A DNA stretch of 46,618 bases from NCBI GenBank assembly GCA_025359785.1, contig JANYET010000069.1, forward strand, positions 1 to 46,618, read 5' to 3'. This document shows, piece by piece, positions 16,365-25,406 of the stretch (its first letter is position 1; each line of letters opens with the position of its first letter). Origin of the DNA: Alphaproteobacteria bacterium (GTDB taxonomy: Bacteria > Pseudomonadota > Alphaproteobacteria > Caulobacterales > Caulobacteraceae). Under the pieces are notes generated by a model. That model was given only the letters and a program-made list of their open reading frames with translations. It had not been told where the DNA came from and searched no databases. The position numbers were made by a program, and so were the translations under genes.

Positions 16365-17627
16365 ATGACCAAGGCCGCAAGCGGGGACTCCAAGAGCACC
16401 TTGTACTGCTCTTTCTGCGGCAAGAGCCAGCATGAGGTCCGCAAGCTTATCGCGGGCCCAACCGTGTTCATCTGTGATGAATGCGTCGAGCTGTGCATGG
16501 ATATCATCCGCGAAGAACATAAGATCTCCTTCGTCAAATCGAAGGACGGCGTTCCGACGCCTAAGGAAATCCGTGAGGTTCTCGACGATTACGTGATTGG
16601 CCAAGATCACGCCAAGAAAGTTCTCTCCGTCGCGGTGCACAATCACTACAAGCGGTTGAACCACGCGACCAAGAATAACGACGTCGAACTGGGCAAGGCG
16701 AACATCCTGCTGATCGGCCCGACCGGCACCGGCAAGACCCTGCTGGCCCAGACCCTGGCCCGAATCATCGACGTCCCGTTCACGGTCGCCGACGCCACGA
16801 CGCTCACCGAAGCGGGCTACGTGGGTGAGGATGTCGAGAATATCATCCTGAAATTGCTGCAGGCCGCCGACTACAACGTCGAGCGCGCGCAGCGCGGCAT
16901 CGTCTACATCGACGAGGTCGATAAGATCAGCCGCAAGTCCGATAACCCCTCCATCACCAGGGACGTGTCCGGCGAGGGCGTGCAGCAGGCGCTCCTGAAG
17001 ATCATGGAAGGCACCGTCGCCTCCGTGCCGCCGCAGGGCGGGCGCAAGCATCCGCAGCAGGAATTTCTCCAGGTCGACACCACCAACATCCTGTTCATCT
17101 GCGGCGGCGCCTTCTCTGGCCTGGAGAAAATCATCTCCGCGCGGGGCAAGGGGGCCTCGATCGGCTTCGGCGCCAAGGTCTCCGATCCGGACGAGCGCCG
17201 CACCGGCGAAGTCTTCCGCCAGGTGGAGCCGGACGACCTGCTGCGCTTTGGCCTGATCCCGGAATTCGTCGGCCGCCTGCCGGTCATCGCGACCCTGGAT
17301 GATCTTGATGAGACGGCGCTGGTGAAAATCCTCACCGAGCCGAAGAACGCCTTCGTGAAGCAGTATGTCCGCCTGTTCGATATGGAGAACGTGGGCCTCA
17401 CCTTCACCGACGACGCGCTCAACGCGGTGGCCCGCAAGGCGATCACCCGCAAGACCGGCGCGCGGGGCCTGCGCTCGATCCTCGAGGCGATCCTGCTCGA
17501 CACCATGTATGAGCTGCCCACCTACGACGGTGTCGAAGAGGTGGTGGTCAACGCCGAGGTGGTCGAAGGCCGCGCTCAGCCGCTGATCATCTACGCCGAA
17601 CGCCGCGATAAGGGCGGGGCGGCTTAG
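16365..17627 (+). CDS. clpX: ATP-dependent Clp protease ATP-binding subunit ClpX
   Basis: The 420-residue AAA+ unfoldase that feeds substrates to ClpP. The N-terminal zinc-binding domain has C15, C18, C37 and C40 (YCSFCGK…[10 protein letters not shown]). The AAA+ module follows: Walker A GPTGTGKT, pore loop GYVGED, Walker [30 protein letters not shown], the ClpP-docking loop in GASIGFGA, and sensor 2 [10 protein letters not shown]. Length and motifs are normal. GAGTGAG stands upstream of the ATG. It is transcribed apart from clpP, with the cicA operon on the other strand between them. The next reading frame downstream starts within 15 bp but is disrupted. Confidence 0.98.
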   Translation: MTKAASGDSKSTLYCSFCGKSQHEVRKLIAGPTVFICDECVELCMDIIREEHKISFVKSKDGVPTPKEIREVLDDYVIGQDHAKKVLSVAVHNHYKRLNHATKNNDVELGKANILLIGPTGTGKTLLAQTLARIIDVPFTVADATTLTEAGYVGEDVENIILKLLQAADYNVERAQRGIVYIDEVDKISRKSDNPSITRDVSGEGVQQALLKIMEGTVASVPPQGGRKHPQQEFLQVDTTNILFICGGAFSGLEKIISARGKGASIGFGAKVSDPDERRTGEVFRQVEPDDLLRFGLIPEFVGRLPVIATLDDLDETALVKILTEPKNAFVKQYVRLFDMENVGLTFTDDALNAVARKAITRKTGARGLRSILEAILLDTMYELPTYDGVEEVVVNAEVVEGRAQPLIIYAERRDKGGAA

Positions 17628-17641
17628 CGTTGCCGCCGGCG

Positions 17642-18131
17642 ATGATCGGTCTGGTCATCCGCCGGCGCCGCGCTCGCCATCGGATCGACGGCGGCGGCTG
17701 AGGCGGATCCGCCGAAGGCGTCGCCAAGCGAGTACGTCGTCGTTTTCTCGCCAGCACCGGACGCCACTTGCACCCATCGCAACGCACGCGCCGTCGATCT
17801 GGCGCGGGTTACGGCACATCCTGCTGATTATCAGGGACAATGCGTCTCTGTTTACGGCCATTGGGCGGCTCGCGCGCTGTTCGTAGAGGCGTCGGACGCT
17901 GAGCGCCGATACTCCAATACCGCGTCGCGTTCGGAAGGCAGGCGGCTGGGCCTCTACCTCAGCGATGCCGACCGGAAGCGTATTCCAAGCGGTGCCGTGC
18001 GGGCTATAGTGATCGGTAAGGTCGGCGATTGCAGCGACCTTAATGGCTCCAACGTCATCATGGTCATGGGCTATTGCCACTATACGGGCGGCCCGTACCT
18101 GAATGTCTCGGAGATTCGGGCGCTTGACTGA
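17642..18131 (+). pseudogene. Secreted hypothetical protein, apparent frameshift in signal peptide
   Basis: An open frame from 17646 to the TGA at 18129–18131 encodes about 161 residues with no ATG, GTG or TTG at its front. It has coding-like sequence: ADPPKASPSEYVVVFS, YQGQCVSVYGHWAARALFV, RRLGLYLSDADRKRIPSG, IVIGKVGDCSDLNGSN, MVMGYCHYTGGPYL. ATG 17642, one frame away, reads MIGLVI; dropping one C near 17660 joins it to AGAALAIGSTAAAEA, giving a complete signal peptide. So a one-base insertion (or sequencing error) seems to break a secreted protein of unknown function with paired cysteines. Codon use is less GC-biased than in its neighbours. It resembles small alphaproteobacterial periplasmic hypotheticals. 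Confidence 0.6.
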
Positions 18132-18188
18132 GATGTCGCCGCGGCCTTGCCGCTGAGCGATACTGCCACTCCGAAATGGAGGCGCGCC

Positions 18189-18572
18189 TTGGCGATCACT
18201 GGTCTAGATCACATCAACATCCGCACAACAGAACTGGCCAGTACCCGGACCTTCTTCACCGAGGTCCTGGGCCTGGCGGTCGGCTGGCGGCCGGACTTCC
18301 CGTTCGGCGGCGCGTGGCTCTACGCCGGCGACAAGGACGTGGTGCATCTGGTCGAGGTCAAGTCCGCCGGGGCGGCCAGCCGCGGCTCCTCCCTGGACCA
18401 TTTCGCCTTCGCCATCGACGACTACGAGGCCACCGAGACCGCGCTGCAGGAGGCCGGCATCGCCTATGAACCCCTGACGTCGCCCAACGGCGGCATCCGC
18501 CAGATGTTCATCACCGACCTCAACGGCGTGAATATCGAACTGAACTGGCGCCCGGTGAGCGCCCCGGGTTGA
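18189..18572 (+). CDS. VOC-family (glyoxalase/dioxygenase-fold) protein
   Basis: A protein of about 127 residues with one vicinal-oxygen-chelate module made of two beta-alpha-beta-beta-beta halves. Likely metal ligands are His in GLDHINIRT near the start, His in SLDHFAFAID in the middle, and Glu in VNIELNW at the end. That is the H/H/E pattern of the superfamily; the reaction cannot be told from sequence. The start TTG at 18189 is favoured by a GGAGG 6 nt upstream; a TTG at 18147 lies before it without such a site. It stands alone between the disrupted secreted gene and lon. Confidence 0.82.
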   Translation: MAITGLDHINIRTTELASTRTFFTEVLGLAVGWRPDFPFGGAWLYAGDKDVVHLVEVKSAGAASRGSSLDHFAFAIDDYEATETALQEAGIAYEPLTSPNGGIRQMFITDLNGVNIELNWRPVSAPG

Positions 18573-18657
18573 GTCCTGCCGGACGGTCGCGCGAGTCCTC
18601 GCCATTTCGGTCGGGCCCGGATGGATTTCGTCGAGATTGTCCTCGATCTCAAACCGG

Positions 18658-18687
18658 CTTGAGGTTTTAGGCGCCTCTTCCCACATA
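18658..18687 (+). promoter_or_regulatory. Candidate sigma-32 promoter P1 of lon
   Basis: CTTGAGG at 18658–18664 and CCCACATA at 18680–18687, separated by 15 nt. This fits the heat-shock sigma pattern CTTGAAA–N13-15–CCCATNT at most positions. It is about 265 nt upstream of the start codon. Confidence 0.4.
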
Positions 18688-18796
18688 GGCTGCCAAGGGT
18701 CGGGGCACGGAACTGCGCACACGACCACGCCGCCACTACCCAAACCCCGGGCGTGGACGGTGATGAGGCGGAGTGTCGCGCAAGGCTGTTGCTCCG

Positions 18797-18827
18797 CTTG
18801 AACCGCGGGCCGAATGGTCCACATAAA
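18797..18827 (+). promoter_or_regulatory. Candidate sigma-32 promoter P2 of lon
   Basis: CTTGAAC at 18797–18803 and CCACATAAA at 18819–18827 with a 15-nt spacer; the same CTTGA…CCACATA layout as P1 but closer to lon. lon is a known heat-shock gene in proteobacteria. Confidence 0.5.
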
Positions 18828-18950
18828 TCACCGAAACCCGTCGCCTTCGGGGACGGACGGATCGTACGACTCAGACGCATCGTTTGAGTGACCGCGATCC
18901 GAGAGGCCGGGCTGCGAGACGAACGCGGCCGGTCAGGAGTTTGAAGCTGA

Positions 18951-21347
<2,397 letters not shown>

Positions 21348-21391
21348 TCGGCGATCACTTAGGCATCGGCGATCACAACTTGTGACAACAG

Positions 21392-21426
21392 GCGGCGCGG
21401 GAGGCCATCCCGCGCCGCTCTTGTTT
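21392..21426 (+). terminator. Rho-independent terminator of lon
   Basis: A perfect 11-bp stem (21392–21402 with 21408–21418) around the loop GGCCA, then TCTTGTTT. Its T-rich tail runs directly into the -35 of the next promoter. Confidence 0.85.
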
Positions 21427-21454
21427 GACGGCTCCGCTCCGAAAGGCCTTAATT
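21425..21454 (+). promoter_or_regulatory. Candidate promoter of the HU gene
   Basis: TTGACG at 21425–21430 and TTAATT at 21449–21454, spacer 18 nt, 63 nt before the start codon. The -35 is a near-perfect match; the -10 is fair. Confidence 0.45.
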
Positions 21455-21516
21455 CAGCAAGAGGGGCGCTGGGGGCCCTTCCGCCTGCACCAAGAACGGG
21501 CTGGGAGAGAGACAAT

Positions 21517-21792
21517 ATGACCAAGGCCGAACTCGTCGAGGCGATGGCCGACAAGGCGGGCCTGACCAAGGCTCAGGCCAAGGGCGCGCTCGACGCCTTC
21601 ATTTCCGCGGTGTCCGCGTCGTTGCAGGCCGGCAAGGAAGTGCGCGTGGTGGGCCTCGGAAGCTTTGTGCCCGTCAAGCGTCCCGCCGGCACGGCGCGAA
21701 ACCCGCGCACCGGCGAGACGATCAATAGGAAGGCTTCTAAAACCTGCCGCTTCCGCGTCGGCGATGCGCTGAAGAGCGCCCTCAACGCCTGA
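21517..21792 (+). CDS. hup: HU-family DNA-binding protein
   Basis: A 91-residue histone-like protein that bends and compacts DNA as a dimer. The N-terminal helices MTKAELVEAMADKAGLTKAQAK, the core GLGSF and the beta-arm tip with RNPRTGETI (Pro intercalating residue in the arm) are typical. ATG 21517 has GGGAGAGAG just upstream; an earlier frame start at 21316 runs through lon and is rejected. It has its own promoter and is followed by tRNA-Val. The order lon–HU–tRNA is common in alphaproteobacteria. Confidence 0.96.
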   Translation: MTKAELVEAMADKAGLTKAQAKGALDAFISAVSASLQAGKEVRVVGLGSFVPVKRPAGTARNPRTGETINRKASKTCRFRVGDALKSALNA

Positions 21793-21796
21793 GGCT

Positions 21797-21825
21797 TTGG
21801 GTCCGGCCGCGGCCTGCGCTAGAAC
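21797..21825 (+). promoter_or_regulatory. Candidate promoter of tRNA-Val
   Basis: TTGGGTC at 21797–21803, a 14-nt spacer, then GCTAGAAC at 21818–21825, a full match to the Caulobacter -10 pattern GCTANAWC. The tRNA begins 11 nt later. Confidence 0.6.
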
Positions 21826-21835
21826 CCCCGTCGAA

Positions 21836-21912
21836 GGGCGGCTAGCTCAGCTGGTCAGAGCATCTCGTTTACACCGAGAGGGTCGGCGGTTCGAACCCGT
21901 CGCCGCCCACCA
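21836..21912 (+). tRNA. tRNA-Val (anticodon UAC)
   Basis: A 77-nt cloverleaf with encoded CCA. The acceptor GGGCGGC (21836–21842) pairs with GCCGCCC (21902–21908), followed by A and CCA. The D-arm AGCTCAGCTGGTCAGAGC, the anticodon arm TCTCG-TTTACAC-CGAGA with TAC at the centre and the T-arm GGCGGTTCGAACCCGTC are all present. Confidence 0.98.
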
Positions 21913-21964
21913 GCCTTCGCGTGCAAGCACGCTTCGGCTCGGCAAGCCCGTCAACGCGAAGGCT
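21912..21964. repeat. Inverted repeat immediately 3' of tRNA-Val
   Basis: AGCCTTCGCGT (21912–21922) and its exact complement (21954–21964) enclose 31 nt. It begins at the last base of the tRNA CCA. It may act as a tRNA terminator/processing hairpin; no T-run follows. Confidence 0.7.
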
Positions 21965-22019
21965 GCCGCGCCGTAGCGTAGCGAAGGCGGGCTTCTGATG
22001 CGGAAATGGGAGCGCCAAG

Positions 22020-22925
22020 GTGCTGAGATGGATGATCGCCTTGGCCTTGGTGCTGGGAGCTTCGATGGCGCAGGCTGAACCGGCGTCGCTCGACGACTAC
22101 ATGCGCCAGGCGCGACACAAGCCCGACGCGGTCGTGCACTACGGCCCCGCGCCGTCTCAGGTCGCCGAGCTCTTCCTGCCCCCAGGGACGACGGCGGCCA
22201 AACCCTCGCCGCGCCCGGTCGTGGTGCTGCTGCACGGCGGCTGTTTCCTTGAGCAGTACCAGGGCTTTTCGCAGACCAGTGCGCTCGCCGCTGACCTGGC
22301 GGGGCGCGGCTATGCGGTGTGGAATGTCGAGTACCGCAAGCTGGGCGAGCCGGGCGCGGGCTATCCGGGCACGTTCCAAGACGTCGCGACGGCCATCGAT
22401 GCGCTGCGGGCCGAGGCGCCGAAGCACGGGCTCGATCTGACGCGGGTCATCGCCGTGGGCCATTCGGCCGGCGGCCATCTGGCGCTCTGGGCGGCCAGCC
22501 GCGGCAAGCTGCCGGCGGCGAGCCCGCTGCATACTCCCAACCCGCTGAAGATCGGCGCGGTGATCAGCCTGGCCGGCATCGGCGACCTGCAAGGACAGGC
22601 CAAGGCCTGGGCGATCCCCTGCGGCGAGGACACGCTCGATCGCCTGCTCGACACCGCCCACCGCCCGCATCCCTACGCCGACACCTCGCCCGCCGAACTG
22701 CTGCCCACCGGGGTCAAGGTGGTGATGGTGCATGGCGTGTTCGACCCGGTGATGCCGCCCTACACCGGCCGCGCCTATGTCGAGAAAGTCCGTAAGGCCG
22801 GCGACGCCGCCGAGATCGTCACCATCCCAGGCGCCGCCCACTTCGACCTGGTGATCCCCACGACGCCCGCCTGGACCGAGATCGCGGGCCTCGTCGCGCG
22901 CGAGATCAAGGCGCTCACGCACTAA
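22020..22925 (+). CDS. Secreted alpha/beta hydrolase (esterase-like)
   Basis: A 301-residue alpha/beta-hydrolase with an N-terminal signal peptide (MIALALVLGASMAQA after a short MLRW). The oxyanion-hole HGGCF, the nucleophile elbow VGHSAGGHLALW (Ser near residue 158), the acid in HGVFDPVMPP and the catalytic His in GAAHFDL are visible. The layout is that of BD-FAE/carboxylesterase-type enzymes. GTG at 22020 is chosen because GGGAG is 7–8 nt upstream; ATG 22032 would also leave a signal peptide. It is the first gene after tRNA-Val and the first of a plus-strand series with a POT transporter, reductase and monooxygenase. The substrate is unknown; ester cleavage is likely. Confidence 0.85.
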   Translation: MLRWMIALALVLGASMAQAEPASLDDYMRQARHKPDAVVHYGPAPSQVAELFLPPGTTAAKPSPRPVVVLLHGGCFLEQYQGFSQTSALAADLAGRGYAVWNVEYRKLGEPGAGYPGTFQDVATAIDALRAEAPKHGLDLTRVIAVGHSAGGHLALWAASRGKLPAASPLHTPNPLKIGAVISLAGIGDLQGQAKAWAIPCGEDTLDRLLDTAHRPHPYADTSPAELLPTGVKVVMVHGVFDPVMPPYTGRAYVEKVRKAGDAAEIVTIPGAAHFDLVIPTTPAWTEIAGLVAREIKALTH

Positions 22926-22989
22926 GCGCGAGGCGGCTTCCATAGGCCTGAACTTTCGTGCCTAACTCACGGGCCTTGGAGAGGATTCC

Positions 22990-24420
22990 ATGACCGCTGT
23001 TACGTCCGACGCCGACGACCGCTCGTTCATGGGCCATCCGAAGGCCCTGGCCTTCATTTCGTTCACCGAGGCCTGGGAACGCTTTTCCTACTACGGCATG
23101 ATGGCGCTGCTGGCGCTCTACATGTCCAAACAGCTGTTGCAGCCGGGGCATATCGAACACGTGATCGGCATGGACGCCGCGCGATGGTTCCTGAACCACA
23201 CCTATGGACACGGTGCGGTGCTGTCGGTGCTGGGCTTGGGCTCGGCGATCTACGGCTTCTATTCAAGTACTGTCTATCTGACGCCGATCTTTGGCGGCCT
23301 ATTGGCTGACTATGTGCTTGGGCGGACGCGCACGGTGATCCTGGGCGCCTGTCTGATGGCGCTGGGCCACTTTCTGATGGCCTTCGACCAGTCATTCCTG
23401 ATGGCGCTGACCTGCCTGATGCTGGGCGCAGGCTGCCTGAAGGGCAATCTCGCGACCCAGGTTGGCAGCCTTTATCCGGCGGGGGACAACCGTCGCGCGG
23501 ACGCCTTCCAGATCTACTATCTCGGCATCAACGGCGGAGTGATCTTCGGCCCGACGGTCACCGTTTGGCTTGGGCAAGGCATCGCTTGGCACTACGGCTT
23601 CGGCGCGGCCGGCGTGGGGATGCTGGTGTCACTGGTGATCTACCTGTCCGGGCGCCGCTTCCTGCCGCCAGACCCGCCGCGGGGCGTCAAGGCGCGCGCG
23701 ATGGCCAAGGCGGCGAGCATTCCGATGACGGCGCGGGAATGGCAGGTGGTGATCCTGCTGGTCCTGCTGCTGCCGGTGTTGGCGTTGTCGATCGTCGGCA
23801 ACAACCAGATCTTCAACGCCTACCTGTTGTGGGCCGACAAGAGCGTCGACCTGCACCCGTTCGGCTTCAATATCCTAACGGGTTGGCTGGTCTCAGTGGA
23901 CTCCGTCGTCTCCGTGGCGACCTTGATCCTGGTGGTCTGGCTGTGGCGGGTCTGGGCCAAGCGTTTCCCCGAGCCCGACGAGATGGGCAAGATCGTCATC
24001 GGCTGCGCCCTCGGGGCCTTGGGCGTCTTGTGCCTGGTCGCGGGCTCGACTCTAGCGGCGGCTAGCGGACAGAAGGTCTCATTCGGCTGGTTGCTGGGCT
24101 TCCACCTGTTGAACGACATTGGCTTTGCCAACGTCCTGCCGGTGGGGCTTGCCTTCTATACTCGGGCCGCGCCGCGCGCGATGGCCGGGTTTGTAGTCGG
24201 TCTCTACTACCTGCACTTGTGGGCCGGTAACACCATGGTTGGGCTCCTCGGCGGGCTGCTGGAAACCATGCCCGCCGCGAAATTTTGGCTGATCCACGCG
24301 ATCCTGGTGGCGAGCGCCGGCGTGGTGTTCTTTGTCGTGCGCCTGTTCTTCGGCCGCCTGTTGCGGGGCGAGCCGGCCCAGCCGGATTTCGTCGCCGCCG
24401 ACGCGGGTGAGACGCCGTAG
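22990..24420 (+). CDS. POT-family proton-coupled oligopeptide transporter
   Basis: A 476-residue membrane protein with about 12–14 hydrophobic helices. The proton-coupling ExxERFxYYG motif is clear in FTEAWERFSYYGMMALLALYM, and the second POT signature appears around FGGLLADYVLGRTRTVILGA. Members import di- and tripeptides, some other small organic acids. GGAG is upstream of the ATG. It follows the hydrolase by 64 bp and precedes the aldo/keto reductase by 5 bp, so it is likely co-transcribed with them. In this setting a non-peptide substrate is possible but not shown. Confidence 0.9.
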   Translation: MTAVTSDADDRSFMGHPKALAFISFTEAWERFSYYGMMALLALYMSKQLLQPGHIEHVIGMDAARWFLNHTYGHGAVLSVLGLGSAIYGFYSSTVYLTPIFGGLLADYVLGRTRTVILGACLMALGHFLMAFDQSFLMALTCLMLGAGCLKGNLATQVGSLYPAGDNRRADAFQIYYLGINGGVIFGPTVTVWLGQGIAWHYGFGAAGVGMLVSLVIYLSGRRFLPPDPPRGVKARAMAKAASIPMTAREWQVVILLVLLLPVLALSIVGNNQIFNAYLLWADKSVDLHPFGFNILTGWLVSVDSVVSVATLILVVWLWRVWAKRFPEPDEMGKIVIGCALGALGVLCLVAGSTLAAASGQKVSFGWLLGFHLLNDIGFANVLPVGLAFYTRAAPRAMAGFVVGLYYLHLWAGNTMVGLLGGLLETMPAAKFWLIHAILVASAGVVFFVVRLFFGRLLRGEPAQPDFVAADAGETP

Positions 24421-24425
24421 CCGGC

Positions 24426-25349
24426 ATGCTCTACCGCGCCCTGGGCCGAACCGGACTGCAGGTTTCCGAGATCGGGTTCGGGGCCGCGAGCTGGTGGGGC
24501 AAGACCCAGTTCGAGGAAATCCACGCCGCGCGGCTGGTGGATGAGGCGATCGCCGGCGGGGTCACCGTCTTCGACACCGGCGCGAGCTATTCCGGCGGTA
24601 ACGCCGAGCCGCGCCTGGGCCGCGTTCTGAAGGGCCGTGACGCCTCGGGCCTGGTGATTGCCAGCAAGGCCGGGACCTTCGTCGACGCCGGCCGGGTGCG
24701 CCGCGACTTCTCGCCTGCCGCCGTCACCGCCAGCGCCGAGCGCAGCCTGAAGGTCCTGGGCCTCGACGTCCTGCCGCTGCTGCAACTGCATGGCCCGGAC
24801 ATCGGCGATCTCAGCGACGGCCTGCGCGAGGCGTTGCAGGGCCTTAAGGCGCGGGGGCTGGTCCGCGCCCTGGGTGTCAATAGCTTCGACTCCGCGGTCA
24901 TCGACCATGTCATTGGCCTGCCAGACTTCGATGTGGTGATGGTCGACTACAACGTGCTGCGCCCCGAGCGCGAACCGCTGATCGCGCGCGCCGCGGCGGC
25001 GGGAAAGGGCGTCCTGGCCGGCATGGCGCTGGCCATGGGGCACACCGGGCTGAAGGTCGCCAGGATCGCCGGCGTCCGCGACCTCTGGTACGCCGCGCGC
25101 GGCCTGGTGCGGCATCGCGCCGACGTGATGGCCGGCGCGCGCTTCGGCTTGCTCAATCGACTGCCCGGGATCAGCGGGCCGCAAGCCGCGCTGGCCTATG
25201 TGCTGGCCAATCGCGATGTGGCCTGCGCGGTGACCGGCACGACGCGACAGGCGCACCTCGTCGAGAACCTGGCCGCCTCGGGGCTGACGCTATCCGCCGA
25301 GGCGATGGCCGCGATCCGAACCCAGCAGGGCGCGCGGCTTTCGGCGTGA
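24426..25349 (+). CDS. Aldo/keto reductase family protein
   Basis: A 307-residue TIM-barrel NAD(P)H oxidoreductase. The catalytic tetrad is readable: Asp and Tyr in VFDTGASYSGGNAE, Lys in VIASKAGT and His in LLQLHGPD, with the start MLYRALGRTGLQVSEIGFGAA typical of the family (split here by its own variation). The C-terminal NADPH-binding part is SGPQAALAYVLANRDVACAVTGT. It begins 5 bp after the transporter stop and lies 57 bp before the monooxygenase. It would reduce an aldehyde or ketone, or run in reverse; the substrate is not deducible. Confidence 0.9.
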   Translation: MLYRALGRTGLQVSEIGFGAASWWGKTQFEEIHAARLVDEAIAGGVTVFDTGASYSGGNAEPRLGRVLKGRDASGLVIASKAGTFVDAGRVRRDFSPAAVTASAERSLKVLGLDVLPLLQLHGPDIGDLSDGLREALQGLKARGLVRALGVNSFDSAVIDHVIGLPDFDVVMVDYNVLRPEREPLIARAAAAGKGVLAGMALAMGHTGLKVARIAGVRDLWYAARGLVRHRADVMAGARFGLLNRLPGISGPQAALAYVLANRDVACAVTGTTRQAHLVENLAASGLTLSAEAMAAIRTQQGARLSA

Positions 25350-25406
25350 CAGCCGGCTCCGGGCGGAGTCATGGTGTGATCAACGATAAGGTGGCGGGAA
25401 ACCAGC

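Larger units (their letters stand above)
18573..18950. other. 378-bp non-coding region upstream of lon
   Basis: No convincing gene is seen here; short frames across it lack coding character. It holds two candidate heat-shock promoters (listed separately) and a long leader before lon. A TGA-to-ATG stretch with GGAG near 18935 serves as the lon ribosome site. Confidence 0.6.

Noticed and set aside
17655..18080. A minus-strand frame of 141 residues after clpX
   Set aside because: The plus-strand frame here has clear protein-like sequence with paired cysteines and a signal peptide remnant; the minus frame is Arg-rich shadow.
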